From UBA5266 sp964610025 (GTDB taxonomy: Bacteria; Bacteroidota; Bacteroidia; Bacteroidales; WCHB1-69): a stretch of 64,000 nt of DNA. The position numbers and the translations under genes are program-made. This document shows, piece after piece, positions 44,649 to 54,015 of the stretch. The stretch's first letter is position 1. Every line of letters starts with the position of its first letter. The stretch is taken from positions 1 to 64,000 of the forward strand of contig CAZSTX010000001.1 of assembly GCA_964610025.1 (NCBI GenBank). The letters are read 5' to 3'. The notes under the pieces are model-generated. The model saw nothing but the letters and a program-made list of their open reading frames with translations, had not been told where the DNA came from and did no database searches.

Positions 44649-45851
44649 TTAAAAAGCGCGAATAGGACGGTAAGGAAGACCATCTGATTTTAAAAAATTG
44701 GTTCTCCCCACTATACCTGTTTCAAATTCCAAGTAATATGCATATTTTCCATCATATTCTGTACTGCTCCAATAGGGTTTAGTACTAAAAATGGGTGTAC
44801 CTTTGCTGTCTGCTGTTTTATTGATATGAAATCTGGCGTGCCACAATAAAATTAATTCATCAATGGAAGGTAAATACCAATCTCTTCCTATACCGCTGAT
44901 GTTATCGAAAATATAAGATATTCCCCTCATTAATCGATGGTTAGTCAGTCCATCATAGGTGCTAGTTCCATTAGACTGCGTTGTTGAGGTACTCCATTGA
45001 TCACCATATTCTTTTGGGTGTACAATCAAACCGTGTTGCTCTCCCTTATCATCTCTGTAAATATAGAATACATAACCTCCTAAGGTGTCTTGCCCTAAGT
45101 AGAATTTATCGTTAGTACTGATTGTGTCGTTTTTAATAATAATACATTTCCCAGCTTTTAAAGGATTTTGTTTATTGTTCCAATATGCTGTATCGGTAGT
45201 GGTAATGCTTTTTGCCACAGAATTATTAAACACAGGGTCGGTTTCGGTATAGCTATCTAATTTATTGTTCCAATAAGCTGTGTCGGTAGTGGTAATGCTT
45301 GATGCTACAGAAACGCTAAATTCAGGATCGGTTTCAGTTTCAATATAATCACCTAAGTCTGAAATTTGACTTTCTGTAATTGTAATGCCGCTCGTTTTAT
45401 CCCAATCAGTAAACACAGGGTCTGTTTCGGTAATCTCGCTTGTGAGTATTTCTGCTGTTTTTGCATGCAAAGCATAAGGTACACTTAATAACTGGCTTGT
45501 GCTGGTAATGGTATAATTGGTTCCACCAGCAGGGTCGGTTTCGGTTTTAATATAGTAAGGACCATCTGTCCAATCAATATCAGCAAAATCGCCACTGATA
45601 ACAGTTCCATTGCCAATTTCGATAGTTACCAATCCATTAGCATTGCTTTTGGGTGTTTGTGTTTCTACATAAACTACTATTTCAAATGTTTCTCCTTGTA
45701 AAATACTTATTTGCATGCCTATTGTTGTGTTGGTAACTAAGGCATCACTGCTGTTACGAATAACTGCTTGATAGCTCATTTTTTGCGGCGCTTGAGCAAA
45801 AGCTCCTAATGATAATAAAATTACTGAAAATGTAAAGATTAATTTTTTCAT
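44649..45851 (-). CDS. Secreted protein with short internal repeats and DUF1566/Lcl-like C-terminus
   Basis: The 400-residue protein has a signal peptide (ending AFAQ). The conserved KMSYQAVIRNSSDALVTNTTIG opening is frequent in Bacteroidota surface proteins. The middle (about 130-235) holds repeats of ETDPxF and two near-identical copies of SITTTDTAYWNNK. The last 150 residues resemble a DUF1566/Lcl-type domain: GGYVFYIYRDD near residue 258, RDWYLPSIDELILLW near residue 322, and PYWSSTEYDGKYAYYLEF. It probably faces the cell exterior as an adhesin-like protein. No terminal sorting domain is evident; the upstream gene carries one and the pair may work together. Confidence 0.72.
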   Translation of the reverse strand: MKKLIFTFSVILLSLGAFAQAPQKMSYQAVIRNSSDALVTNTTIGMQISILQGETFEIVVYVETQTPKSNANGLVTIEIGNGTVISGDFADIDWTDGPYYIKTETDPAGGTNYTITSTSQLLSVPYALHAKTAEILTSEITETDPVFTDWDKTSGITITESQISDLGDYIETETDPEFSVSVASSITTTDTAYWNNKLDSYTETDPVFNNSVAKSITTTDTAYWNNKQNPLKAGKCIIIKNDTISTNDKFYLGQDTLGGYVFYIYRDDKGEQHGLIVHPKEYGDQWSTSTTQSNGTSTYDGLTNHRLMRGISYIFDNISGIGRDWYLPSIDELILLWHARFHINKTADSKGTPIFSTKPYWSSTEYDGKYAYYLEFETGIVGRTNFLKSDGLPYRPIRAF

Positions 45852-45856
45852 GATTC

Positions 45857-46348
45857 TTAATTTTTAATGATTTTAAATGATTTTAGTTGTTCTGATTTTT
45901 GATTTATCACATTAATAAAATAAGTTGCTTTTGGAAAATGCTGCATATCAATGTGGGTTTCATTAGCATTGATTGGAGCATTGAGTAGCAATTTTCCTTG
46001 AATATCGTAGAGACGATAAGATAATTTATCGTTATCTACTCCGACTACTGCTAATGTTAATTGATCTACTGTTGGATTAGGATAAACACTTAATGCTATG
46101 TTGGTGTTTGCTTGCTCTTTAATATCTACAGTATAGATTTCATAAGCATGCTGTACACCTTTATCAACAGTTCCTGTAGTGCTGTTATCGGAAGTGTAAA
46201 ACATCTCTCCGATAGAGTAGGCAACAGTACCTCCACTTCCTGTGGCATTGCCACCAGAGGCATTGACAGATTCTTGTGCTTGCACAAATCCTCCCCATAG
46301 CAATCCTGTCATTAACAAAACTATGGGTTTAATTTTACTTTTTATCAT
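45857..46348 (-). CDS. Small secreted protein with T9SS type A sorting domain
   Basis: The 163-residue protein has a signal peptide (about 1-25, ending VQAQ), a Gly/Ser-rich segment (NASGGNATGSGGTVAYSIGEMFY) and a C-terminal sorting domain of about 75 residues (ALSVYPNPTVDQLTL, YRLYDIQGKLL, FPKATYFINVI). This compact pattern recurs next to repeat-containing surface proteins in Bacteroidota, as here, with the repeat protein starting 5 bases downstream. It may help display or anchor that partner. Confidence 0.82.
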   Translation of the reverse strand: MIKSKIKPIVLLMTGLLWGGFVQAQESVNASGGNATGSGGTVAYSIGEMFYTSDNSTTGTVDKGVQHAYEIYTVDIKEQANTNIALSVYPNPTVDQLTLAVVGVDNDKLSYRLYDIQGKLLLNAPINANETHIDMQHFPKATYFINVINQKSEQLKSFKIIKN

Positions 46349-46436
46349 AATTATAGTGTATTAATTTTTCCTACTCTGTTAAAGGTTTTTCGGATACTAC
46401 CTGTAATATTTATGTTATTTTATATGAAAAATTTTA

Positions 46437-46444
46437 CAAAGATA
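46437..46444 (-). promoter_or_regulatory. Bacteroidota -7 promoter element for the small T9SS gene
   Basis: This reads TATCTTTG on the minus strand, 88 bases before the ATG at 46348. Confidence 0.45.
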
Positions 46445-46548
46445 ATGTTTTTTTATATATAATTGTGTTTTTTTTACAAATTTATTAACAAAATAATATT
46501 TTCTTTTTATTATTATAGTTAAATTTTATTTGATAGAGTAGATGTTAT

Positions 46549-47799
46549 TTAATTTATTTGAGAATCAATAAATTGAGTTAATTCTCCTAAACAATACACA
46601 TAACTTCCAAATTCGTTGTCGTACCATCCCATTATTTTTGCATGTGTTACGGGAATATTTACTTCATTAATGCCATGTATTCCGGCTTGTGCTAAAATTT
46701 CAGCTTGAAGTTGCAAAAAACCTGTACGTGTGTGCAATTCATTTCCTTCAATAACAATTGCTGCTTCTAATCCCATAAGGTCGGAAGATACGCTTTGAAT
46801 ATCTGAAAAATGTAAAAGATTTTTCTGTGAACCTGTCGCTGCTGTTTTATAAAGATTTTTAATATAATCGGCATTAATGAAAGGCATTCCATTTTCAGTT
46901 AATCGAGAGTTAAAAGTGATGTTAAGCGAAATAAGAGATACTGTGGATGTTGGAATGCGAATAGAGTCAGCCATAAAGCCAAATGCAGCAGCTTGTGGAA
47001 TGACTTTTTCGAGTGTTTTTGCTGCGCCTGTCGAACTTAAAATAATATTATTAAGTACTGATCTATTTTTGCGTAAATCTGAAGTTCCTATTGAAGGCAC
47101 TGAATCGAGTACACTTTGTGTATTGGTTGCAGCATGTACTGTCGACATACTTGCAGTTAATACTCTTTTTGTTTCTTCATCGTCAAGCAATGGTTTTATC
47201 ATGTGGGCAAGTCCGGTGGTAGTACAACTTGCGGCTGATATAATATGGTGTTTTTGTGGGTCGAATTTATTGTGATTGATGCCATATATTAATGTTGGAT
47301 AATTGTCAGGGTTATCGAAAGCAGCATTTTTAATTTTAAATGGTGCACTTGCAATTACTTTTAATGCTCCAGCTTCTATATGCCCATTTAGGCTACCTTT
47401 AGTATCGTTTGCAGGCAGTGTAGGATCTAAAAACTTACCTGTACAATCGACAACAACTTTTACACCTGCATCTCTCCATTTAATATTTAGAGGATTTCTA
47501 TCTGTATATAAAACTTTTACAGTAATGCCGTCTATCATAATTACTCCTGCATCTCTGTCAAGAATTTGAATTTCAGCTTTTTTACCTGTATGTCCATACA
47601 AAAAGGTATCCAACTGCCCATAGGTTGTGTCGCGAGTCATAGTATGAATTAAATCTTCAAATTTTTTACCTACTTCTCGTCCTACATTAATGACAATAGT
47701 ATCAAAATATCGCCTTGACAAATGATACCATAAAGTGAGTTTTCCAATTCTTCCTAAACTATTGATCCCGAGTGTTTTTTTATTATTTATTTGAAACAT
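46549..47799 (-). CDS. Divergent glyceraldehyde-3-phosphate dehydrogenase (416 aa)
   Basis: This GAPDH-family protein is longer than usual (about 335). The NAD-binding start is GINSLGRIG, the catalytic region SAASCTTTGLAHM keeps the nucleophilic Cys but has TG where most GAPDHs have NC, and the general-base His is in STVHAATNTQ. The anchor STGAAKTLEKVIPQ and the closing GWYDNEFGSYVYCL are intact. It begins 19 bases downstream of the dikinase-like gene. It is clearly different from the 333-residue GapA at the other end of the operon. It may use NADP or a different phospho-aldehyde; which cannot be read here. Confidence 0.85.
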   Translation of the reverse strand: MFQINNKKTLGINSLGRIGKLTLWYHLSRRYFDTIVINVGREVGKKFEDLIHTMTRDTTYGQLDTFLYGHTGKKAEIQILDRDAGVIMIDGITVKVLYTDRNPLNIKWRDAGVKVVVDCTGKFLDPTLPANDTKGSLNGHIEAGALKVIASAPFKIKNAAFDNPDNYPTLIYGINHNKFDPQKHHIISAASCTTTGLAHMIKPLLDDEETKRVLTASMSTVHAATNTQSVLDSVPSIGTSDLRKNRSVLNNIILSSTGAAKTLEKVIPQAAAFGFMADSIRIPTSTVSLISLNITFNSRLTENGMPFINADYIKNLYKTAATGSQKNLLHFSDIQSVSSDLMGLEAAIVIEGNELHTRTGFLQLQAEILAQAGIHGINEVNIPVTHAKIMGWYDNEFGSYVYCLGELTQFIDSQIN

Positions 47800-47818
47800 G
47801 ACTATGATTTTTTATAAG

Positions 47819-50800
47819 TTAAATTATTTCTTGCTTTTTTATAGGATAGTTTCCTTTATACACATTTCCTTTTATTCCATCTATTGCTATTAAATTAAAC
47901 GAATGAAATTCGGTGCCATTTATTATTGCTTTTTTTTGATTTTCATATACTGTCATATCAGCACAGTTTACGACACACACTTTTCCTAAAGAACCAGCAG
48001 TAACAGCAGCATGCGAAGTGGCGCCACCTTTTCCTGTTAGCAAACCTTCGCATTCAAAAATTAGCTCAATGTCGTCGGGAACTGTATCGGGTCTAACGAG
48101 TATAGCATTGTTAGTAGGATATTTTTCTTTCATTATTAGTAAGTCTTCAAAATCGAAAACTACCATACCGTTTAATACTCTATTGCCAATACCGATTCCG
48201 CAACCTATTAGTTCCATTTCTTTTTCGGGAGTGGCAAAAACTTCGATTACATCTTGTTTGTTTATTATCATATCTCTTGTTTGCAGTATGTAAAGGTCTT
48301 CTGGTTCGGTGTATTCGAAAGTGAATTCTATTTCTTGATGTGCAAATCCGTGGTTTTCTATTAAGTCGTAAGCTATTTCTTTTAGTCGATTATAAATTTT
48401 TGGGAACGCCGATTCTAAAGAAATTTTGCTGTTGTGGTAATAGCGTTTTCGTTGGTTTTCGCTTATAGGTAAGGTGTTGATAAGTCCAGCTACAATATCT
48501 TCTCCTTGGCTGAGAAACGAAAAGTCGCCAGTTAGATTAATGCCGGGAATATTGTCTTGTGTGTCGTGTGTAAATAAGACACCAGAGCCTGATTCTTTGT
48601 GTAGATTTCCAAATGTCATTTGTTGTATAATGACAGCGGTACCCCATTCATCGGCAACTTGTAAATGTTCGCGGTAAACTTTTGCTCTTCCTATATCCCA
48701 GCTATTAAACACTGAAATAATTGCTTGTTTGATTTGCTTAAATGGGTCTTCTTCGAAGGTAATACCATTTTTTTCTAAATGTTTTTTATAAGCAAAAGCA
48801 ATGTCTCTCATGATTGTTGGAGTGAAATCAATTTTACGTTGAATATTATATTCATTTTTATAATCTAATATGATTTTATCGAAATCATTTCTACTGAGTC
48901 CATAAGCCATGCCCCATGTTTGTAGTAAACGACGATAGCAATCCCATGATGTCCATGGATAATTGTCTTTTTTACTTAACGTTTCGGTTATTTCGTCGTT
49001 CATTCCTACGTTTAAAAAAGTGTTCATTGCCCCAGGCATGCTAATAGCAGCACCCGACCTTACGCTAAGTAATAAAGGATTGTTGGGATTGCCAAACGAA
49101 AGATGGGTGATTTTTTCTAATTCTGAAATATATTTCATTATTAGCTCATCAATTTCATTGTATAAAGACTTTGTTTTCATAATAGATTTTAAGCGTCTAA
49201 ATACTTCTGTTGTGATGACAAAACCGGGAGGTACAGGAAAATTGTTGAGGTATAACTTTTTTAAATAATATGCTTTTGAGCCTAAAAAGACTTGATTGTC
49301 TATGTCGAGCGTTTCGCGGTATAGAGGACTTATAACACTGTCGGGATTATAAGTCATAATGTTTTTTATTTCAACGTCAGATAATGTGGTGCTTAATCGC
49401 CTTAAATTATTAAGTATTTTTCCAATGAAATTGTCAAGCGATTGAATGAGAAATGCAGACGATAGTAAATCTCTGTAAAAGATTTCGGATTGCTGCATGA
49501 TGACTTTTCGTTTATTATTTTCATTTTTATCTTTGTTATTAAAAAAATACATGGGAATGATTAGCGAAAGTTGTTTTTCGTAGGGTCTAATAAAATAGTT
49601 GTTGATTATCTCTTTTAAGTTTTTTTCCATAAATTGAAAAATGTTAATATACTGTCGAATAGTAAAACTTTCGGAAGTTAAACTATACTGTAACATTTTT
49701 AAATTAGAGTCAAATCCTTGGTCATAAATTCCATCAAGACTTAATCCTTCTCTGATGAGTTGAATAACAGAGAAAACATTTTTGAGTGTTTTTGCCGTAA
49801 AATATTCTGTTTTTATTTCATTAATTATTTTTTCTACCAATGTAGAGGCAATTTGTTCTAATCGGAATGTAAGCCCCATAGCTTCAAATTTCTCTTCATG
49901 ATATTGGCCATACATAGAAGGAATACCAAATGCAATATGTCGTTTGTAATAAATGTTTTCCCATCCTTCGCTCTGTTTTGAATCAAAAATCTTTTCATTT
50001 AATTGTTTCATTAGTGAATAGATAATTTTTAAAGCTTCAAAATTATTTTCTTTATCAATATGTATGATTAAGGAGTCGATAGTGTTTTGTTCTATGTGAT
50101 GAAATTTTGTCAATAAAACTCCCAAATCGTTAGTGGAAAATAAATACTTTTCTTTTAGCAATTGGTATAATTCTATTATTAAGGCAACACGTTGACAATC
50201 TTTGTTTTTTGATTGAGGTATTTTGTTTAAATAATTTTTCAGTGTAACTTTATCAAGTTTTATTAAGTCTTCGAGTTGGCAATTGTTGGCTTGGCATGTT
50301 TTTACTAACACTTTGTTTACGCCGTCAACCCATTGTCCTTCGACATCTATTGTTGTGTATACATTTTCAGGTACAATAGCTTGAAGTACTTTTTTGTTTT
50401 TATGGTACCAAAATTTAATTATTTCTAAAGTAATCTTAATATGCGAATTGCTTCCTTCTGTATGTACTTGTTTTCTTAAAAAATGAATTAGTTTATCGGC
50501 ACGATTTGAAATTTCATCAATTTTTGTAGTTACATCTCTCAATTGTCCTTCGGCTCCAATTTCGTTGAAATATACGGGATATATTCTTAATAATTGCTTT
50601 ACTTGTTTATAAATAGGCGAGATGTTGGCATTTAAAAATTTTGTAATATCTTTTTGAAAGAGATCGGTATCGAAGATAAAAATACCTCCTATGCGTAAAT
50701 TGATAATAAGAGATGATAACAGTTTTTTCATTGTAAGAGGGTCGTATGCAATGAGTTCTTGCCATACACGTATGTTTTTAATATGGTTGGGGTCAACTTT

Positions 50801-51919
50801 TACTTCCCAATCGTTGGTTAAATAAGCAACACCCGGACTAATAAAACCGAATAAAATAGTTTTTTCTTCGAAATAATGTATTAAATCCTTGTTTTTTGTA
50901 TTGATAATTTCTTTTCCTAAAGTCAAAATAGAATCAAGTATAAAACTTGTGTTGCTTAACTTAAAGTCGGCAAATAAAGAATATAAAATGTCTATTGAAT
51001 TAATACATTGTGTTTTATTACATTCTCCACTTATTCTTTTTATGGCTTTATTTAAATCGACCAGAATATAATCTCTATGGAATATTGTTCCAGGGAGATG
51101 GAGCAGATAGAATATAAATACAAATTGATCAGTGGCTTCTTTAAAATCTATAATTTTATTTCTCAGAAATTCAATAATTTCAGAAAAAGTAAAGCTGTAT
51201 TTTATAAGTTCGCTAAATGTAGTAGCTTCGTTGATACGTTGTCTGTAGTTGTTATATAATTTTTTCCCTATTTGTTCGATATTTTCTGAATAATCTTTAG
51301 AAAATTTATCATTTACACTTTTATACCATTCTTCAATTTTAGTTGTATTTTCCCAAAAATCAATACTTTCGTTTAAAAGTCTTTTTGTGAAATCGAAAAC
51401 TAATTGTTTGTTATCTTCATCGTGTGCTGCTTCTTTTAAAGAAGTCCTAAAAAACGAAATATTACTAAGATAGCTGAACAGGTTTTCTTCCATATTTTCG
51501 TTAAGCAACTCTATAAAGTGTTTTATCCCATTTTTTAATGATTTTATATCGTTAAAATTAGTGGAAAAAAATTGCAAATAATTTTGTATAACATATTTAG
51601 ATTCTTTAATTTCTAATTTTCTATTGAGTAGTATTTTGAAAATTCCAAATAAAATGTCATAAATTTTTTCTTTTTCTTCAAGTTGTTTATATATCCAAAA
51701 TTCGTCGCTTAGAATTTTGATGAGGGCATCGACAACTATTTTGTTGTTCGAATAAGGGTGATGTAGTTCTTTAAAAAAATGGGAAGTGCGTTGGTTAATT
51801 CCATAATAATTGACAGAAAGAGATAAAAACCAAATATGCTCTTCTGGAATATCAACTTTAATTTTTTGAGTTTCAGAAAGATTAACTTCAAGCGCTTTCG
51901 ATTTTATTTTTTGTTTCAT
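47819..51919 (-). CDS. Dikinase-like protein: novel N-terminus, PPDK-type ATP-grasp, phosphohistidine domain
   Basis: The 1366-residue protein has three parts. Residues 1 to about 865 are mostly helical and not recognised. Residues about 870-1240 form a PPDK-type ATP-grasp: FLGSKAYYLKKLYL, LLLSVRSGAAISMPGAMNTF near residue 948, GSGVLFTHDTQDN, LSQGEDIVAG and HQEIEFTFEYTEPEDLYILQTRDM. Residues about 1250-1366 are the swivelling domain with the phospho-accepting His in GKGGATSHAAVTAGSLGKVCVV near residue 1302. The protein ends directly after this domain, so the C-terminal PEP/pyruvate-binding barrel of true PPDK or PEP synthase is absent. It should phosphorylate its own His from ATP and hand the group to an unknown acceptor, perhaps bound by the N-terminus. 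It lies between two gap genes and overlaps gapA by four bases. Confidence 0.82.
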   Translation of the reverse strand: MKQKIKSKALEVNLSETQKIKVDIPEEHIWFLSLSVNYYGINQRTSHFFKELHHPYSNNKIVVDALIKILSDEFWIYKQLEEKEKIYDILFGIFKILLNRKLEIKESKYVIQNYLQFFSTNFNDIKSLKNGIKHFIELLNENMEENLFSYLSNISFFRTSLKEAAHDEDNKQLVFDFTKRLLNESIDFWENTTKIEEWYKSVNDKFSKDYSENIEQIGKKLYNNYRQRINEATTFSELIKYSFTFSEIIEFLRNKIIDFKEATDQFVFIFYLLHLPGTIFHRDYILVDLNKAIKRISGECNKTQCINSIDILYSLFADFKLSNTSFILDSILTLGKEIINTKNKDLIHYFEEKTILFGFISPGVAYLTNDWEVKVDPNHIKNIRVWQELIAYDPLTMKKLLSSLIINLRIGGIFIFDTDLFQKDITKFLNANISPIYKQVKQLLRIYPVYFNEIGAEGQLRDVTTKIDEISNRADKLIHFLRKQVHTEGSNSHIKITLEIIKFWYHKNKKVLQAIVPENVYTTIDVEGQWVDGVNKVLVKTCQANNCQLEDLIKLDKVTLKNYLNKIPQSKNKDCQRVALIIELYQLLKEKYLFSTNDLGVLLTKFHHIEQNTIDSLIIHIDKENNFEALKIIYSLMKQLNEKIFDSKQSEGWENIYYKRHIAFGIPSMYGQYHEEKFEAMGLTFRLEQIASTLVEKIINEIKTEYFTAKTLKNVFSVIQLIREGLSLDGIYDQGFDSNLKMLQYSLTSESFTIRQYINIFQFMEKNLKEIINNYFIRPYEKQLSLIIPMYFFNNKDKNENNKRKVIMQQSEIFYRDLLSSAFLIQSLDNFIGKILNNLRRLSTTLSDVEIKNIMTYNPDSVISPLYRETLDIDNQVFLGSKAYYLKKLYLNNFPVPPGFVITTEVFRRLKSIMKTKSLYNEIDELIMKYISELEKITHLSFGNPNNPLLLSVRSGAAISMPGAMNTFLNVGMNDEITETLSKKDNYPWTSWDCYRRLLQTWGMAYGLSRNDFDKIILDYKNEYNIQRKIDFTPTIMRDIAFAYKKHLEKNGITFEEDPFKQIKQAIISVFNSWDIGRAKVYREHLQVADEWGTAVIIQQMTFGNLHKESGSGVLFTHDTQDNIPGINLTGDFSFLSQGEDIVAGLINTLPISENQRKRYYHNSKISLESAFPKIYNRLKEIAYDLIENHGFAHQEIEFTFEYTEPEDLYILQTRDMIINKQDVIEVFATPEKEMELIGCGIGIGNRVLNGMVVFDFEDLLIMKEKYPTNNAILVRPDTVPDDIELIFECEGLLTGKGGATSHAAVTAGSLGKVCVVNCADMTVYENQKKAIINGTEFHSFNLIAIDGIKGNVYKGNYPIKKQEII

Positions 51920-52917
51920 AATTGAGAAATATGTTTAATTAAATCAATAATTCTGGCGGAGTAGCCGGCTTCATTATCATACCAAGCAACAATTTGAATT
52001 AAATCTCCGCCAACAACACGTGTTAGTTGCGAATCGAAAATAGCCGAATGTTTATTGCTTTGAATATCACTGCTAACAATGGGTGCATCGGTATATTCTA
52101 AGTATTCTTTTAGTTTTTCTTCCGATTCTTTGAGAAATGCAGCATTAATATCATCAACACTGACATTTGTCGTTAATTGTGCAGTAAGTTCAACAAACGA
52201 ACAATCGGCAATGGGAACACGCGATGCAAAACCATCAAAATTATTTTTTAATGATGGAAATATGGCTTTAGTAGCTGCGATAGCCGAAGTCGTTGTTGGG
52301 ATAATGTTGTTGAATGCCGATCTTGCCCTACGCAAATCTTTATGAAATCCATCTTGTAAATTTTGATTGTTAGTAAAAGGATGTATGGTATTCATAAAAG
52401 CCCTTGTTACCCCAAAATTATCAAATAGCACTTTTAACATAATTGCAACACAATTCGTTGTGCAAGAGACATTGGAAATAATTTTATCGTTAATAGTAAT
52501 GTTGTTGTGATTAACACCCATTACTACTGTCCGACTTATTGAATCATCGTCTGCAGGAGCGCTTAATATAACAGTTTTTGCTCCCATATCTAAATGACCT
52601 TGAAGACTGGAGGATGTTTTAAATTTACCGCTCGCATCGACAACAATGTCTATCCCATTTTTTTTCCATGGTATTTGAGATGGGTGTATAAAATGTGTAA
52701 CTACTACTTGTTTACCATTGACATAAATAAAATTTTCTTTATGGCTTATATCTATCTTATATTGACCATGTAAACTGTCGTATTTTAAAAGATGTGCAAT
52801 TGTTTCGGTTGGCATAGGATCGTTTATTTGTATTAAATTAACGTTAGTGTCACTTAAAAGCATGCGGCAAACTAATTTGCCAATTCTTCCAAAACCATTT
52901 ACTCCTAATTGTATCAT
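51916..52917 (-). CDS. gapA: Glyceraldehyde-3-phosphate dehydrogenase, type I
   Basis: The 333-residue protein has the standard length, GVNGFGRIGKLVCRM at the N-terminus, KYDSLHGQY, VSCTTNC with the catalytic Cys near residue 151, and AWYDNEAGYSARI at the end. The usual HAYT segment is HPFTNNQ, which keeps the catalytic His. It catalyses the NAD-linked glycolytic step. It is the first gene of a three-gene operon with the dikinase-like protein and a second GAPDH. A -7 element lies 78 bases upstream. Confidence 0.95.
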   Translation of the reverse strand: MIQLGVNGFGRIGKLVCRMLLSDTNVNLIQINDPMPTETIAHLLKYDSLHGQYKIDISHKENFIYVNGKQVVVTHFIHPSQIPWKKNGIDIVVDASGKFKTSSSLQGHLDMGAKTVILSAPADDDSISRTVVMGVNHNNITINDKIISNVSCTTNCVAIMLKVLFDNFGVTRAFMNTIHPFTNNQNLQDGFHKDLRRARSAFNNIIPTTTSAIAATKAIFPSLKNNFDGFASRVPIADCSFVELTAQLTTNVSVDDINAAFLKESEEKLKEYLEYTDAPIVSSDIQSNKHSAIFDSQLTRVVGGDLIQIVAWYDNEAGYSARIIDLIKHISQL

Positions 52918-52995
52918 TTTTTTTTATTTAAAAAATTTTAAAGCCTTGTTTATTTTGGTGTTATTTAGATTAAAGAATTGTATTTTATTTTTCTA

Positions 52996-53003
52996 CAAAG
53001 TTA
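52996..53003 (-). promoter_or_regulatory. Bacteroidota -7 promoter element for the gap operon
   Basis: This reads TAACTTTG on the minus strand, upstream of gapA and just beyond the end of the kinase gene. Confidence 0.45.
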
Positions 53004-53015
53004 AATATTTTTTCT

Positions 53016-53987
53016 CTATGATTTTATGTTTTTTAATATTTTATTCCACTGATCATCTGAAAATTTAGGACCAATTACTTTTATAATTTCTGATGATAAA
53101 TAAGATCCATATTTTCCACAAATATCTAAGGGGTAATTGTTTATGTATCCATATAAAAATCCAGATGCGTAAATGTCGCCTGCACCGGTGGTATCTCTGC
53201 AATTAGCTGCATAAGGTTGTATAATATATTGTTGATTTTCTTTTTTAATTAAAGACCCTTTGTCGCCAATTTTTACAATAGCAATATCGCAAACTTCGGC
53301 AATTTTTTCGAGTGCTTTTTCGGGTTCATAACCTGTGAAGGCTTTTGCTTCTTCTTCATTAGCAAATACAATATCTACATATTTTTCTACTAACTCATGC
53401 AGAAAGTCATAATTTTCTTTTACGATATTATAACTTGCTAAATCTAAGGATACGATTAGTCCTTTTGATTTGGCAAGTGCTACTGCTTTTTTTATAAGGT
53501 CATGGCTTTGAACTAAATAACCTTCTATGTGAAAAACATTATACCCATCAAATATTTCTTCTGAAATATCATTAGTAGTAAGTTCGGAGGCGGCGCCTAA
53601 GTAGGTGGCAAATGTGCGTTCACCGTCTTTAGAAACAAAAGTTAAAGCAAAACCTGACATGGCATCTGATTCGATAAGTAATGGCTGGGTGCCACTTTTT
53701 TTTATGTCATTATAAAATAATTTTCCTTTGCTATCGCTTCCTATTTTACCTACAAATCCGGTAGTGGTTCCAAGTCGTGATAGCCCGTGTATGGTGTTAG
53801 CTGCCGAGCCACCTGTAGATAATGTTTTATTTAAATGTGCTGTTTGGTTGTCTATGAGTTTAGCCTTTTTATGGTCAATGAGTTGCATGCTTCCTTTGGG
53901 TAAATTAAAGGTAGTTAATAATTGGTCGTTATTGAGTTCCATTAAAACATCTACTAATGCGTTGCCTATGCCTAATACTTTTTTCAT
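53016..53987 (-). CDS. PfkB-family kinase, adenosine kinase-like
   Basis: The 323-residue protein has the PfkB/ribokinase fold. VLGIGNALVDVLMEL is at the start, LSTGGSAANTIHGLSRLG near residue 56 is the first signature, and RDTTGAGDIYASGFLYGY near residue 263 is the second signature with the catalytic Asp. The GNALVD and LSTGGSAAN forms are closest to adenosine kinase-type members, but other sugar substrates are possible. It follows the methyltransferase gene by 28 bases on the same strand. Confidence 0.88.
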   Translation of the reverse strand: MKKVLGIGNALVDVLMELNNDQLLTTFNLPKGSMQLIDHKKAKLIDNQTAHLNKTLSTGGSAANTIHGLSRLGTTTGFVGKIGSDSKGKLFYNDIKKSGTQPLLIESDAMSGFALTFVSKDGERTFATYLGAASELTTNDISEEIFDGYNVFHIEGYLVQSHDLIKKAVALAKSKGLIVSLDLASYNIVKENYDFLHELVEKYVDIVFANEEEAKAFTGYEPEKALEKIAEVCDIAIVKIGDKGSLIKKENQQYIIQPYAANCRDTTGAGDIYASGFLYGYINNYPLDICGKYGSYLSSEIIKVIGPKFSDDQWNKILKNIKS

Positions 53988-54015
53988 GATATTATATATT
54001 TAATTTATTACATGG

